Assembly: GCF_022811705.1 (NCBI RefSeq)
Contig: NZ_CP094528.1
Span: 186,001 to 250,000, forward strand
Origin: Agromyces larvae
GTDB lineage: Bacteria > Actinomycetota > Actinomycetes > Actinomycetales > Microbacteriaceae
DNA: 64,000 nt
Reading direction: 5' to 3'
Position numbers and translations under genes: made by a program. Shown one piece after another: positions 49,002 through 57,167 of this stretch. Each line of letters starts with the position of its first letter. Position 1 is the stretch's first letter. The notes below the pieces were generated by a model. The model was not told where the DNA came from. It made no database searches and worked only from the letters and a program-made list of their open reading frames with translations.

Positions 49002-49068
49002 GCAAGGAACCGCGCATCTCCCCGACGACGTTGACGGAATGCGTCACGGCGGGCTGGTGGTTCCTTGC
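49002..49068. promoter_or_regulatory. Inverted repeats in the phosphoesterase divergent promoter region
   Basis: GCAAGGAACC (49002-49011) and GGTTCCTTGC (49059-49068), perfect 10-bp arms 47 bases apart. Between them is TGACG-GAATG-CGTCA (49032-49046). The 292-bp region 48890-49181 holds no gene; one regulator could act on both directions. Confidence 0.5.
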
Positions 49069-49181
49069 GCCGACCGCCGTCTCCGGTGTCGATCCCTCGC
49101 ATTTCGGAGGGAGACGCTTTGCCCGCCGGGTGCACCTCCGATTGGGTGCAGGAACAGGTTGACTCGAAGGAGAGCGTGAGG

Positions 49182-51404
49182 ATGACGAACCGGACGAGCG
49201 GGACGAACGGACACGAGTCCGGCGGGGGCGTGAGCAGGCGAGGATTCCTGGGGGTGGGCGCCATCGGCATCGGCCTCGGTCTCACCGGCGCCGAGTGGGG
49301 CCCATGGCCGGGCGCGGCGGTCGGCGCCGCGCGCGCCGACGACACCGCGCCGCTGAGGTTCGCCGTCTTCACCGACACCCACGCCAACCTCGAGGAGACG
49401 GCCATGCTCGCGAACCTCACCCGCGTGTTCGCCGCCGTCGAGGCGGAGAACCCCGACTTCGTGCTGCACTGCGGCGACATCACCGACGCCGGTCGGGAAT
49501 CGGACTTCGAAACGTACCGGTCGTTGATCCCGGCCCCACTGTGGGACCGCATCCGCCACGTCCCGGGTAACCACGAGATCCGATGGGACATCACCGCACG
49601 CGAGCGGTACCAGCGCTGGTTCGGCCCCACGAGCTACAGCTTCGACGCCGGCGGCGTGCACTTCGTCGCGCTCGATCCCACGCAGGCGCTGCAGGAACCC
49701 GGGCTCTTCTCCGACGACCTCGCGTGGATCCGCGACGATCTCGCCGCGGCCGGTGACACCCCCTCGATCATGTTCCTGCACTATCCGCTCGGCGACCGCA
49801 ACTTCTTCGTCAACGATGCCGACGAGTTCCTGCGCACGATCGACCCCTTCCCCGTTCGCGGCATCTTCGCCGGGCACATCCACCGCAACGAGGTCGACCG
49901 GTTCAACGGCCTGACCCAGGTGGCTGCGGTCACGAGCCGGCAGGACCCCTTCTATCTCCGTGTCACCGAGCGGCGGGATGCCTCGGGCCGGGCGTTCGTC
50001 GTCGAGCTGATCACGCTCGGCGCGACCGACGCCGACCCCGTCGCGATCGACCTGCTCGCCGAGATTCCGCTCGACTCCGCCACCGGTGAGGGCATCGGCG
50101 AGCTGCGCCCGAAGGTGCGCTCGAACCGCGACGTGGTCGACGTCACCGCGGGCCGCGCCCGGGCCGCCGTGCGCGCCGAAGCGCAGGTCTACCCGCAGGG
50201 CGTGTTCGGCGCCGCGAACGCGGGCGACTGGACGCCGCTCGGCACGCGAGGCGGGTCCTGGCACGGCGAACTCGACGCCGCCGCCCTCGCCGCAGGCGTG
50301 CACCGCGTGCAGGTGCGGGCCTTCGACGAGTCGGGTTCGTTCCGGTACGAGACGGCGACGTTCGAGCGGAAATCCGGTCACACGTCACCGGGTCCATGGG
50401 AAGTCGAGATCGGCGGTCAGCTCCAGGGTGCGCTCGCGGCCGCGGGCGACACGGTGGTGGCCGTCTCGACCTCGGGCACCGTGGCGGCGGTGCGGATCGG
50501 CCACGGGCGCAAGCCGCGCACAAGCTGGACCGCGCAGCTCGGCCCCATCCACCGCGGCGCCGCGTTCTCGACCGACGCGCGCACGGTCTACGTGCCGAGC
50601 GCCGATCACACGCTCACCGCGCTCGGCGCCGACGACGGGCGTCGGCGCTGGAGGACCGACCTCGCCCGACCCGTCATGTCCACGCCGGCGGTATTCGACA
50701 TCGGCGGCGAGGATCGCATCGTGGTCGCCGCGGGCGACCGGCTCCACTGTCTGGATGCCGCAGGCGGAACCGTGTGGACCTCGGAGGTGCCGGGGATGGC
50801 GGCAGGACGAGCGACGTCCGACGGATTCCGCGTGTTCATGGGCGGTGGTGATGGCCGTGGTCACGCCTACGACCTCGCGACCGGCGCCCATCTCTGGTCG
50901 ATCCTCACGAACGATCGGGTCGACACGTACCGGCAGCTCATCTATGGCCCGTGGGACGACTGGACGCAGGTGCTGCCGACCGGGGCGGTGCTGTTCAGCA
51001 CCGTGACCGATGCGATCGCCACGGACCCGGCGACGGGCGCCGAGCTCTGGCGGCTCGCGGGCGGCTACCTGCTCGCTCCTGGCCGGGTGCTCGACGAGTC
51101 GAACCTGCTGCTGGCGACCGAGTGGGGCGTCGTCGAGCTCGTCGACCCGGCGACCGGCGCCAAGCGCTGGAGTTCGCAGGCAGTGCCCCGCCTCGTGAAC
51201 ACCGGTCCCGTGCCGCATGCGAAGTCCGCATCGGTCTGGCTGGTCGGAGCGGGCGGACTCGTCGTCTCGGTCGACGCCGCGAGCGGCGCAGTCACCTCCG
51301 AGCGGCAGCTCTTCACGGCGAACACCTTCTCGCAACCCGTGATCGTCGGCGACACGTTCGTCGTCGGCGCGCAGGACGGCGTGCTGCGAGGCATCCGGAT
51401 CTGA
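49182..51404 (+). CDS. Tat-exported metallophosphoesterase with PQQ-like beta-propeller
   Basis: 740 residues. Twin-arginine signal SRRGFLGVGAIGIGLGL. Calcineurin-like domain (about 55-260): FTDTHANLE, CGDITDAGRESD, PGNHE, FLHYPLGD, AGHIHRN, i.e. the full dinuclear metal set. A beta-sandwich spacer follows, then a C-terminal propeller (about 400-740) of PQQ/Trp-docking repeats such as LTALGADDGRRRWRTDLA and CLDAAGGTVWTSEV. No PQQ use is implied; the propeller is probably a binding module. ATG at 49182 with GAAGGAGA eight bases upstream; GTG at 49176 is too close to it. Confidence 0.9.
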   Translation: MTNRTSGTNGHESGGGVSRRGFLGVGAIGIGLGLTGAEWGPWPGAAVGAARADDTAPLRFAVFTDTHANLEETAMLANLTRVFAAVEAENPDFVLHCGDITDAGRESDFETYRSLIPAPLWDRIRHVPGNHEIRWDITARERYQRWFGPTSYSFDAGGVHFVALDPTQALQEPGLFSDDLAWIRDDLAAAGDTPSIMFLHYPLGDRNFFVNDADEFLRTIDPFPVRGIFAGHIHRNEVDRFNGLTQVAAVTSRQDPFYLRVTERRDASGRAFVVELITLGATDADPVAIDLLAEIPLDSATGEGIGELRPKVRSNRDVVDVTAGRARAAVRAEAQVYPQGVFGAANAGDWTPLGTRGGSWHGELDAAALAAGVHRVQVRAFDESGSFRYETATFERKSGHTSPGPWEVEIGGQLQGALAAAGDTVVAVSTSGTVAAVRIGHGRKPRTSWTAQLGPIHRGAAFSTDARTVYVPSADHTLTALGADDGRRRWRTDLARPVMSTPAVFDIGGEDRIVVAAGDRLHCLDAAGGTVWTSEVPGMAAGRATSDGFRVFMGGGDGRGHAYDLATGAHLWSILTNDRVDTYRQLIYGPWDDWTQVLPTGAVLFSTVTDAIATDPATGAELWRLAGGYLLAPGRVLDESNLLLATEWGVVELVDPATGAKRWSSQAVPRLVNTGPVPHAKSASVWLVGAGGLVVSVDAASGAVTSERQLFTANTFSQPVIVGDTFVVGAQDGVLRGIRI

Positions 51405-51417
51405 GGGTGCGGGGGAA

Positions 51418-52401
51418 CTACGCCGCGGGCGCCTCGGCACGTACGAGACGCCCGGCACGCTTGACGGATTGCAGGGTGACGCCCACGTCGGCGTGCTGCA
51501 GGCCGGGGAGCCCCCCGATCGTGTCGGAGATGAACCCGTACAGTGCCGCGTCGGAATCGAGCGCGACCTCGCCGCACAGGTTGCGATCGCCGGTCGTGGC
51601 CGAGATCATCAGCACCGATGGATGCTCGGCGAGCAGTTGACCGGCGCGGCCCAGCTGAGTCGGGTTCACGCTGAGCGATACGAACGCGTTCACCGGGAGG
51701 CCGATGCGTGCCGGCTCGACGACCGTGCGCATGCGGAGCGCTCCCGACAGCATCATGCTCTCGGTGTGCCGGCGGACGGTGACCGGGCTCGCATCGCACA
51801 GTTCGGCCAGCCGCTGCCAGCCGAGCCGACCGTCTTCGGCGAGCGCAGCCGCGATGCGGTCGTCGAGGGCGTCGGTGGGGGCCGGTCCGTCGGGTATCGG
51901 ATCGTGCCACGGATCGAGGCGCTGTGCCCGGAGCTGTTCGACCTCGTCACCGGTGAGGAGCGACGGGAGCCAGCTGTGCGGCGTGGCGAACCGTCGGATC
52001 ACCTGGTTGCTCCACACCGCGAGTACGCCGTCGAGGGCGGGGAGGTGCGCGAGCGTGAGCGCGAGCAGATGCTCGTTCGAGGTGTAGCTGATCTCGGCGA
52101 CGCAGTCCACGCTGCCGGTGACGAGCTTGACCGAGCCGCACTCCGGCCACGCGGCGAGCCGCTCGGCCGTGCGATGCACCTCGCCCGGCCGGCAGCGCAG
52201 GCGGACGAACAGCGATCGGGTGCGCCGAGTCGCCTCGCCGTCGAGCACGCCGATGACCCGAGCCGTGCCGGTGGCGATGAGGCGGGTCACCCGGCGGGAG
52301 ACCGTCGCTTCCGAGGTGAAGACGACCTCGCTGATCTGCGCGTTGGTCGCGCGCGGACTCGCGAGGAGGGCGCCGACGATGCGCCGGTCCAGTTCATCCA
52401 T
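51418..52401 (-). CDS. Lrp/AsnC family regulator with two tandem Lrp units
   Basis: 327 residues, twice the usual Lrp length. Unit 1: LDRRIVGALLASPRATNAQI then SEVVFTSEATVSRRVTRL (HTH) and a RAM-type domain. Unit 2 begins near residue 178: LDDRIAAALAEDGRLGWQRL, CDASPVTVRRHTESMMLSG, then VNAFVSLSVNP and LCGEVALDSDAALYGFISD. Transcribed divergently from the sugar-importer/GH89 operon across 170 bp, so it likely regulates that operon, unusual for a carbohydrate locus. 13 bp from the convergent phosphoesterase stop. Confidence 0.88.
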   Translation of the reverse strand: MDELDRRIVGALLASPRATNAQISEVVFTSEATVSRRVTRLIATGTARVIGVLDGEATRRTRSLFVRLRCRPGEVHRTAERLAAWPECGSVKLVTGSVDCVAEISYTSNEHLLALTLAHLPALDGVLAVWSNQVIRRFATPHSWLPSLLTGDEVEQLRAQRLDPWHDPIPDGPAPTDALDDRIAAALAEDGRLGWQRLAELCDASPVTVRRHTESMMLSGALRMRTVVEPARIGLPVNAFVSLSVNPTQLGRAGQLLAEHPSVLMISATTGDRNLCGEVALDSDAALYGFISDTIGGLPGLQHADVGVTLQSVKRAGRLVRAEAPAA

Positions 52402-52571
52402 AGGCTGCGTTCAATCGAGGGGGCGACAGTGCGGGTTTCTTGCATTCCGAAGTAGTTTGCCATCGATGCCACTCGAATGGGGGGCAAGATCGCAGCACCG
52501 TCCGTTGACCGGCCGAAGTCGTCCGGTCAGCACGGTGCACCGCACCCCCATCACACTGAGGAGTGACGTAC

Positions 52572-53960
52572 ATGGCTCATCTGCACACACCGCTGTTCGC
52601 AGCATCCGTCGCGACCGTCGCCGCCATCGCCCTGCTCGCCGGCTGCACCTCCGGCGGCGATACCACCGAAGAGCGCCAGGCCGCCGCCGGATCGGTGACG
52701 TTCTGGACCCCCCAGACCACACCCGAGCGACTGGCAGCGCAAGAGGCCGTCGCCGCGGCGTTCACGGAGGAGACCGGCATCGAGGTCGAAGTCGTGCCGA
52801 TGGCCGGCGCCGATCAAGACCAGGCGCTCGTCACGGGCGCCGCCTCGGGCGACGTGCCCGACGTGATCCTCCACGCCTCGGCGCAGACGGCGGCGTGGAA
52901 CTCGCAGGGGCTGCTCGACACCGAGGCGGCAGCAGCCACGGTCGACACGCTCGGCGCCGACACGTTCAACCAGCACGCGCTCGAGGCGGTCACCGTCGGC
53001 GGCGAGGTCGCCGCCGTGCCGAGCGACGGATGGAGCCATCTCATCGTCTACCGTGCCGACCTCTTCGAGCAGGCCGGCGTCGAGGTGCCGGGGAGCGTCG
53101 CCGAACTCGCCGCGGCCGCGACGACCATCAAGGAACAGCTCGGCGTGACCGGACTCGCGTTCGGTACCCAGGCCGGCAGCGCGTCGGCGACCGAGGGAAT
53201 CCAGTCGCTCTTCCAGAGCGCCGGCTGCGAACTCGTCGACGACGGTGAGGTCACGATCGACTCCGATGCGTGCGTCGACGCCGCCGAGCACTTCCTCGAG
53301 CTGCGCAACTCCTCGGTCGCCGGAGACTTCGACGCGACGAGCGCACGCGCCGCCTACCTCAACGGCGACGCGGCGATGCTGCTCTTCTCGACGCACATCC
53401 TCGACGAACTCGCGGGGCTCGACGAGGCGAACCCCGTGACCTGCCCCGAATGCGGTGCCTCGCCCACGTTCCTCGCCGACAACTCCGAGTTCATCACCGT
53501 GCTCGACGAGGACCACCCGGCCCAGTACGGCGCAGTGCTCAGCTACGGCATTCCGACGGGGGCGAACACCGCTGCCGCGCAGGCGTACATCGAGTACGTG
53601 CTGAGCACCGGCTACGTCGACACGCTCGCCGTGGCGACCGAGGGCCGCATCCCGCTGCGCAACGGCACGGCCGATAACCCGACCGAGTTCATCGAGGCGT
53701 GGGGGCAGCTCGGCATCGGTGCGGCGCAGGAGAAGACGACCGCAGAGCTCTACGGCGACGAGTTCGTGTCGCAGATGGCCGACGGCATCAACTCGATCTT
53801 CCTCTGGGGGATGGGCACCGACGATGCAGCGATCGCCGGTCTCGTCTTCAGTCAGGGTGTGCTCTCGGGGCAGATCGAGCAGCTGTACAACGGCACGAGT
53901 GCCGCCGAGGTGACCGCCGCCATGAGGCGGGCCGTCGAGGACGTGCAAGCAAGCCTGTGA
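52572..53960 (+). CDS. ABC transporter sugar-binding lipoprotein, family 1
   Basis: 462-residue solute-binding protein of the MalE/UgpB type. Lipobox LLAGC with the modified Cys near residue 26. Characteristic VTFWTPQTTPERLAAQEAVA in part (FWTPQTTPERLAAQE), FTEETGIEVEVVPM, and VPSDGWSHLIVYRADLFEQA in part. ATG at 52572 has GAGGAG eight bases before; a GTG at 52563 overlaps that site. First gene of the five-gene operon to 59341. Probable ligand: a glycoside with alpha-GlcNAc, from the GH89 gene (inference). Confidence 0.9.
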   Translation: MAHLHTPLFAASVATVAAIALLAGCTSGGDTTEERQAAAGSVTFWTPQTTPERLAAQEAVAAAFTEETGIEVEVVPMAGADQDQALVTGAASGDVPDVILHASAQTAAWNSQGLLDTEAAAATVDTLGADTFNQHALEAVTVGGEVAAVPSDGWSHLIVYRADLFEQAGVEVPGSVAELAAAATTIKEQLGVTGLAFGTQAGSASATEGIQSLFQSAGCELVDDGEVTIDSDACVDAAEHFLELRNSSVAGDFDATSARAAYLNGDAAMLLFSTHILDELAGLDEANPVTCPECGASPTFLADNSEFITVLDEDHPAQYGAVLSYGIPTGANTAAAQAYIEYVLSTGYVDTLAVATEGRIPLRNGTADNPTEFIEAWGQLGIGAAQEKTTAELYGDEFVSQMADGINSIFLWGMGTDDAAIAGLVFSQGVLSGQIEQLYNGTSAAEVTAAMRRAVEDVQASL

Positions 53961-54913
53961 CGACCGCCAGCCATCCCCGTCGGGCGCGGCAGCTCAGCCG
54001 CGCCCGACGGGACAACCGCAACGGACTGCTCCTCACCGCGCCGACGTTCGCCGTCGTGCTGGTCGCGTCGATCATTCCGCTCATCCTCGTCATCGTCTTC
54101 GCGTTCAGCGAGATCCGCCTCGTCGACATCCCGCGGTTCGGCACCGAGCCCATCGAGTGGTCGCTCGACAACTTCGCTCGGGCGCTCGACAATCCGGCGT
54201 TCTGGCAGGCGATGTGGACCACACTGCTGTTCGCGACGCTCACCATGATCGGTTCGGTGGGCGTGGGGCTCGCGCTCGCGCTCGCCCTGCGCCGGCCGTT
54301 CCGCGGGAGGGGCATCGTACGGGCGCTGCTGCTCGTGCCGTACGTGCTGCCGATCATCGCGGCGGTCACGATCTGGCAGACGATGCTCAACCCGCAGTAC
54401 GGCCTCGTGAACGCGTTCGGGCGAGCCGTGCTCGGGTGGGAGGCGCCGATCGGGTTCCTGAACACGACCACCTCCGAGCTCTGGGGCATCCCGATTCCGC
54501 TGTCGCTCCTCGTCGTGGTGCTCTTCGAGATCTGGCGGTCGGCCCCGCTGGCGTTCCTGTTCATCACGGCGCGGTTGCAGGGGGTGACCCCGGGTATCGA
54601 GGAGGCCGCCGCCCTCGACGGGGCGAACGGCCGGCAGATCACGATGCGGATCGTGATGCCCCAGTTGAAGGGGGTCATCCTGCTGCTGCTCCTGCTGCGG
54701 TTCATCTGGACGTTCCAGAGCTTCAGCGAGGTCTACCTGCTCACCGAGGGTGCCGGCGGCACCCAGGTCATGGCGCTCAAGGTCTACACCGAACTCATCA
54801 CCCGGGCTGACATCGGCAGCGCGGCCGCGTACGGCCTGCTCATGAGCGTCATCCTCATCGCGCTGCTCGCCGTCTACGTCGTGCTCGCGCGACGGAAGGT
54901 GGATGTCGAATGA
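53957..54913 (+). CDS. Sugar ABC transporter permease (MalF/UgpA type)
   Basis: 318 residues, six hydrophobic segments; EAA loop EEAAALDGANGRQITMRIVMP before TM5 (core EEAAALDGANG). GTG start at 53957 overlaps the binding-protein stop (GTGA). No ATPase is encoded in this operon, so a shared MsiK-type ATPase elsewhere is likely, as in many actinobacterial sugar importers. Confidence 0.9.
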   Translation: MTTASHPRRARQLSRARRDNRNGLLLTAPTFAVVLVASIIPLILVIVFAFSEIRLVDIPRFGTEPIEWSLDNFARALDNPAFWQAMWTTLLFATLTMIGSVGVGLALALALRRPFRGRGIVRALLLVPYVLPIIAAVTIWQTMLNPQYGLVNAFGRAVLGWEAPIGFLNTTTSELWGIPIPLSLLVVVLFEIWRSAPLAFLFITARLQGVTPGIEEAAALDGANGRQITMRIVMPQLKGVILLLLLLRFIWTFQSFSEVYLLTEGAGGTQVMALKVYTELITRADIGSAAAYGLLMSVILIALLAVYVVLARRKVDVE

Positions 54914-55779
54914 CGCGCAGACGCTCGCCGCTCGCCCCGCGGCCCGCGGCGCAGGTCGGCCGCTTCGTGCTCATCGCGGTGGCCCTCGTGCTCTCGATCG
55001 GGCCCGTGATCTACGGCATCCTGCTGTCGCTGCGGCCCTACTCGGCGGTGGTCCAGAATCCGCTCGACCTGTTGCCGTCGTTCGACGAGCTCGACTTCTC
55101 GGCGTTCGCGACCGCGATGCTCGACGAGTCGCAGGGTGGGTTCGGTCTCGGCAGATTCGTCGTGAACTCGCTGCTCGTGGCGATCGGCACGGTCGTGCTC
55201 TCGATCGTCGTGTCCATCTTCGGCGCGTACGCGGCCGCGCGGCTGCGCTACCGCGGCCGGGGCATGATGAACGCGATCATCCTCGGCGTCTACCTGTTCC
55301 CCGGCATCGTGCTCTCGGTGCCGCTGTTCGTGCTGCTCGCGCGGGCAGGGCTGACGGGTTCGCTCGCCGGACTGTTCTTCGTGTACGTCGCGGCGACCGT
55401 GCCCGTGGCGATCTACATGATGCGCAACTACTTCCTCGCGCTGCCCGACAGCATCGAGGAAGCGGCGATCATCGACGGCGCCTCGCTGCCCCGCATGCTG
55501 CGCAGCGTCGTGCTGCCGATCGCGCTGCCCGGAGTCGTCGCGACGGCCATCTATGTGTTCATGATCGCGTGGAACGAGTACTTCTACGCGCTCCTGTTCC
55601 TCGTGCAGGACCGCGACTTGTGGACTGCGCCGCTCGGCATCGCCCAGCTCAGCGACTTCAACGTGCCCGTGACCGTGCTGCTCGCAGGTTCGATCACGGT
55701 CACGCTGCCCGTGATCGTGCTGTTCTTCCTCGCGCAGCGGTACCTCGTCGACGGCCTGACGGCCGGAGCGGAGAAGTGA
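54910..55779 (+). CDS. Sugar ABC transporter permease (MalG/UgpE type)
   Basis: 289 residues with six hydrophobic segments; EAA loop SIEEAAIIDGASLPRMLRSV. ATGA overlap with the MalF-type gene and TGATG overlap with the dehydrogenase gene behind it. Forms the membrane channel with its partner. Confidence 0.9.
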   Translation: MTRRRSPLAPRPAAQVGRFVLIAVALVLSIGPVIYGILLSLRPYSAVVQNPLDLLPSFDELDFSAFATAMLDESQGGFGLGRFVVNSLLVAIGTVVLSIVVSIFGAYAAARLRYRGRGMMNAIILGVYLFPGIVLSVPLFVLLARAGLTGSLAGLFFVYVAATVPVAIYMMRNYFLALPDSIEEAAIIDGASLPRMLRSVVLPIALPGVVATAIYVFMIAWNEYFYALLFLVQDRDLWTAPLGIAQLSDFNVPVTVLLAGSITVTLPVIVLFFLAQRYLVDGLTAGAEK

Positions 55780-57167
55780 TGGCCGTGCAGCGGATCGCGA
55801 TCATCGGCGCCGGTGGCCGGGGCCGCGATGCCTACGGTCGCTGGGCCATCGAGCATCCCGATGAGGCGCGCATCGTCGCGGTCGCCGACATCGACCCGGC
55901 GCGACGAGGTGCGCTGGCGCGCGCTGCCGGTGGAGCGGCGGAGTACGGCGATTGGGCGGACCTCGTCGCAGAGCTCGGCGAGCTGGCGGTCGACGGCGTG
56001 GTGATCGCCGTGCCCGACGCGCTGCACGTCGACGTCGCGATCGCCGTCGCCGACCAGGGCGTGCCGTTTCTGCTCGAGAAGCCTGCGGCACCGACGCTCG
56101 CCGAACTGGAACGGCTCGCGGCCCACCAGGGCCGGGTGTCCGCGCGCCTGGCGATCGGCCACGTGCTGCGCTTCACGCCGTTCTGGCGCAGTGTCAAACG
56201 GATCGTCGACTCGGGCGCGATCGGGCGGCCCATGACGATCGAGGTGCGCGAGAACATCGGGTTCTGGCACTTCGCGCACTCGTATGTGCGGGGCAACTGG
56301 CGACGCACCGATCTGTCGAGCGCGATGGTGCTGGCGAAGACGTCGCATGACCTCGACCTCATCCGGTGGATCGCGGGCAGCGCGCCCGAAACGGTCTACA
56401 GCGTGGGCGAGCTGTCGTGGTTCCGCCCCGAGAACGCGCCGCAAGGGGCGCCCGACTTCTGCCTCGACGGCTGCCCGGCGGCCGATGGATGCCCGTTCTT
56501 CGCACCCCGATACTACGTCGACGCGCTCGCCGAGGTGCACGGGCACCCCGTGCACCTGCTCGGCAGCGATACGTCGAGTGCCGGCCGCCTCAGGTCGTTG
56601 CGCACCGGCGACTACGGTCGCTGCGTCTTCCGCAGCGACAACGACGTCGCCGATCATCAGCAGACCGTGATCGAGTTCCCCGGCGGGCTGACCGCGTCGC
56701 TCACCGCGTCTGCGTTCACGGCGGAGAACACGCGGAACGTGGCGATCACCGGCTCGGAAGGGCAGCTGACCGGCCACATGGAGAGCGGCGAACTCGTCGT
56801 CGACCTGTTCTCACCGCTCGGGAGACTCCCCGGCGGGCTGCCGATCGCCGAGCATGAGCAGACGGCGAAGCCGCCCATGGGGCATGCCCGCCATCGCATC
56901 CGTGTGGCCATGCCCAGCGAGCAGCTCGGCGACCACGCCGGTCACGCGGGCGGCGACGCCGCGCTCATGGCCGAGTTCGTCGCCGCGCTCGGCCGCGGCA
57001 CGGTGGGTACCGGCGAACTGTCGTTCGCGACCGCGCTCGACAGCCACTTGATGGCGTTCGCGGCCGAGGAGTCCCGCTTGACCGGCAGCCGCGTCGATTT
57101 CGCGGCCTGGGTCGAGGGCATGGATATCTCGGGTCGCGCCGATGCGGCGGCCGGGGCCGGTTCGTGA
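55779..57167 (+). CDS. Gfo/Idh/MocA family dehydrogenase
   Basis: 462 residues. Rossmann domain: IAIIGAGGRGRDAYGRWA, VADIDPARR, VIAVPDALHVDVA, and EKPAAPTLAELE with the family Lys. The C-terminal sheet domain carries SHDLDLIRWIAG (catalytic His region) and a cysteine cluster FCLDGCPAADGCPFF seen in some subfamilies. It would oxidise a sugar or sugar acid with NAD(P). TGATG junction upstream and GTGA overlap downstream lock it into the operon. Substrate probably derives from the GH89 product or its aglycone. Confidence 0.9.
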   Translation: MAVQRIAIIGAGGRGRDAYGRWAIEHPDEARIVAVADIDPARRGALARAAGGAAEYGDWADLVAELGELAVDGVVIAVPDALHVDVAIAVADQGVPFLLEKPAAPTLAELERLAAHQGRVSARLAIGHVLRFTPFWRSVKRIVDSGAIGRPMTIEVRENIGFWHFAHSYVRGNWRRTDLSSAMVLAKTSHDLDLIRWIAGSAPETVYSVGELSWFRPENAPQGAPDFCLDGCPAADGCPFFAPRYYVDALAEVHGHPVHLLGSDTSSAGRLRSLRTGDYGRCVFRSDNDVADHQQTVIEFPGGLTASLTASAFTAENTRNVAITGSEGQLTGHMESGELVVDLFSPLGRLPGGLPIAEHEQTAKPPMGHARHRIRVAMPSEQLGDHAGHAGGDAALMAEFVAALGRGTVGTGELSFATALDSHLMAFAAEESRLTGSRVDFAAWVEGMDISGRADAAAGAGS

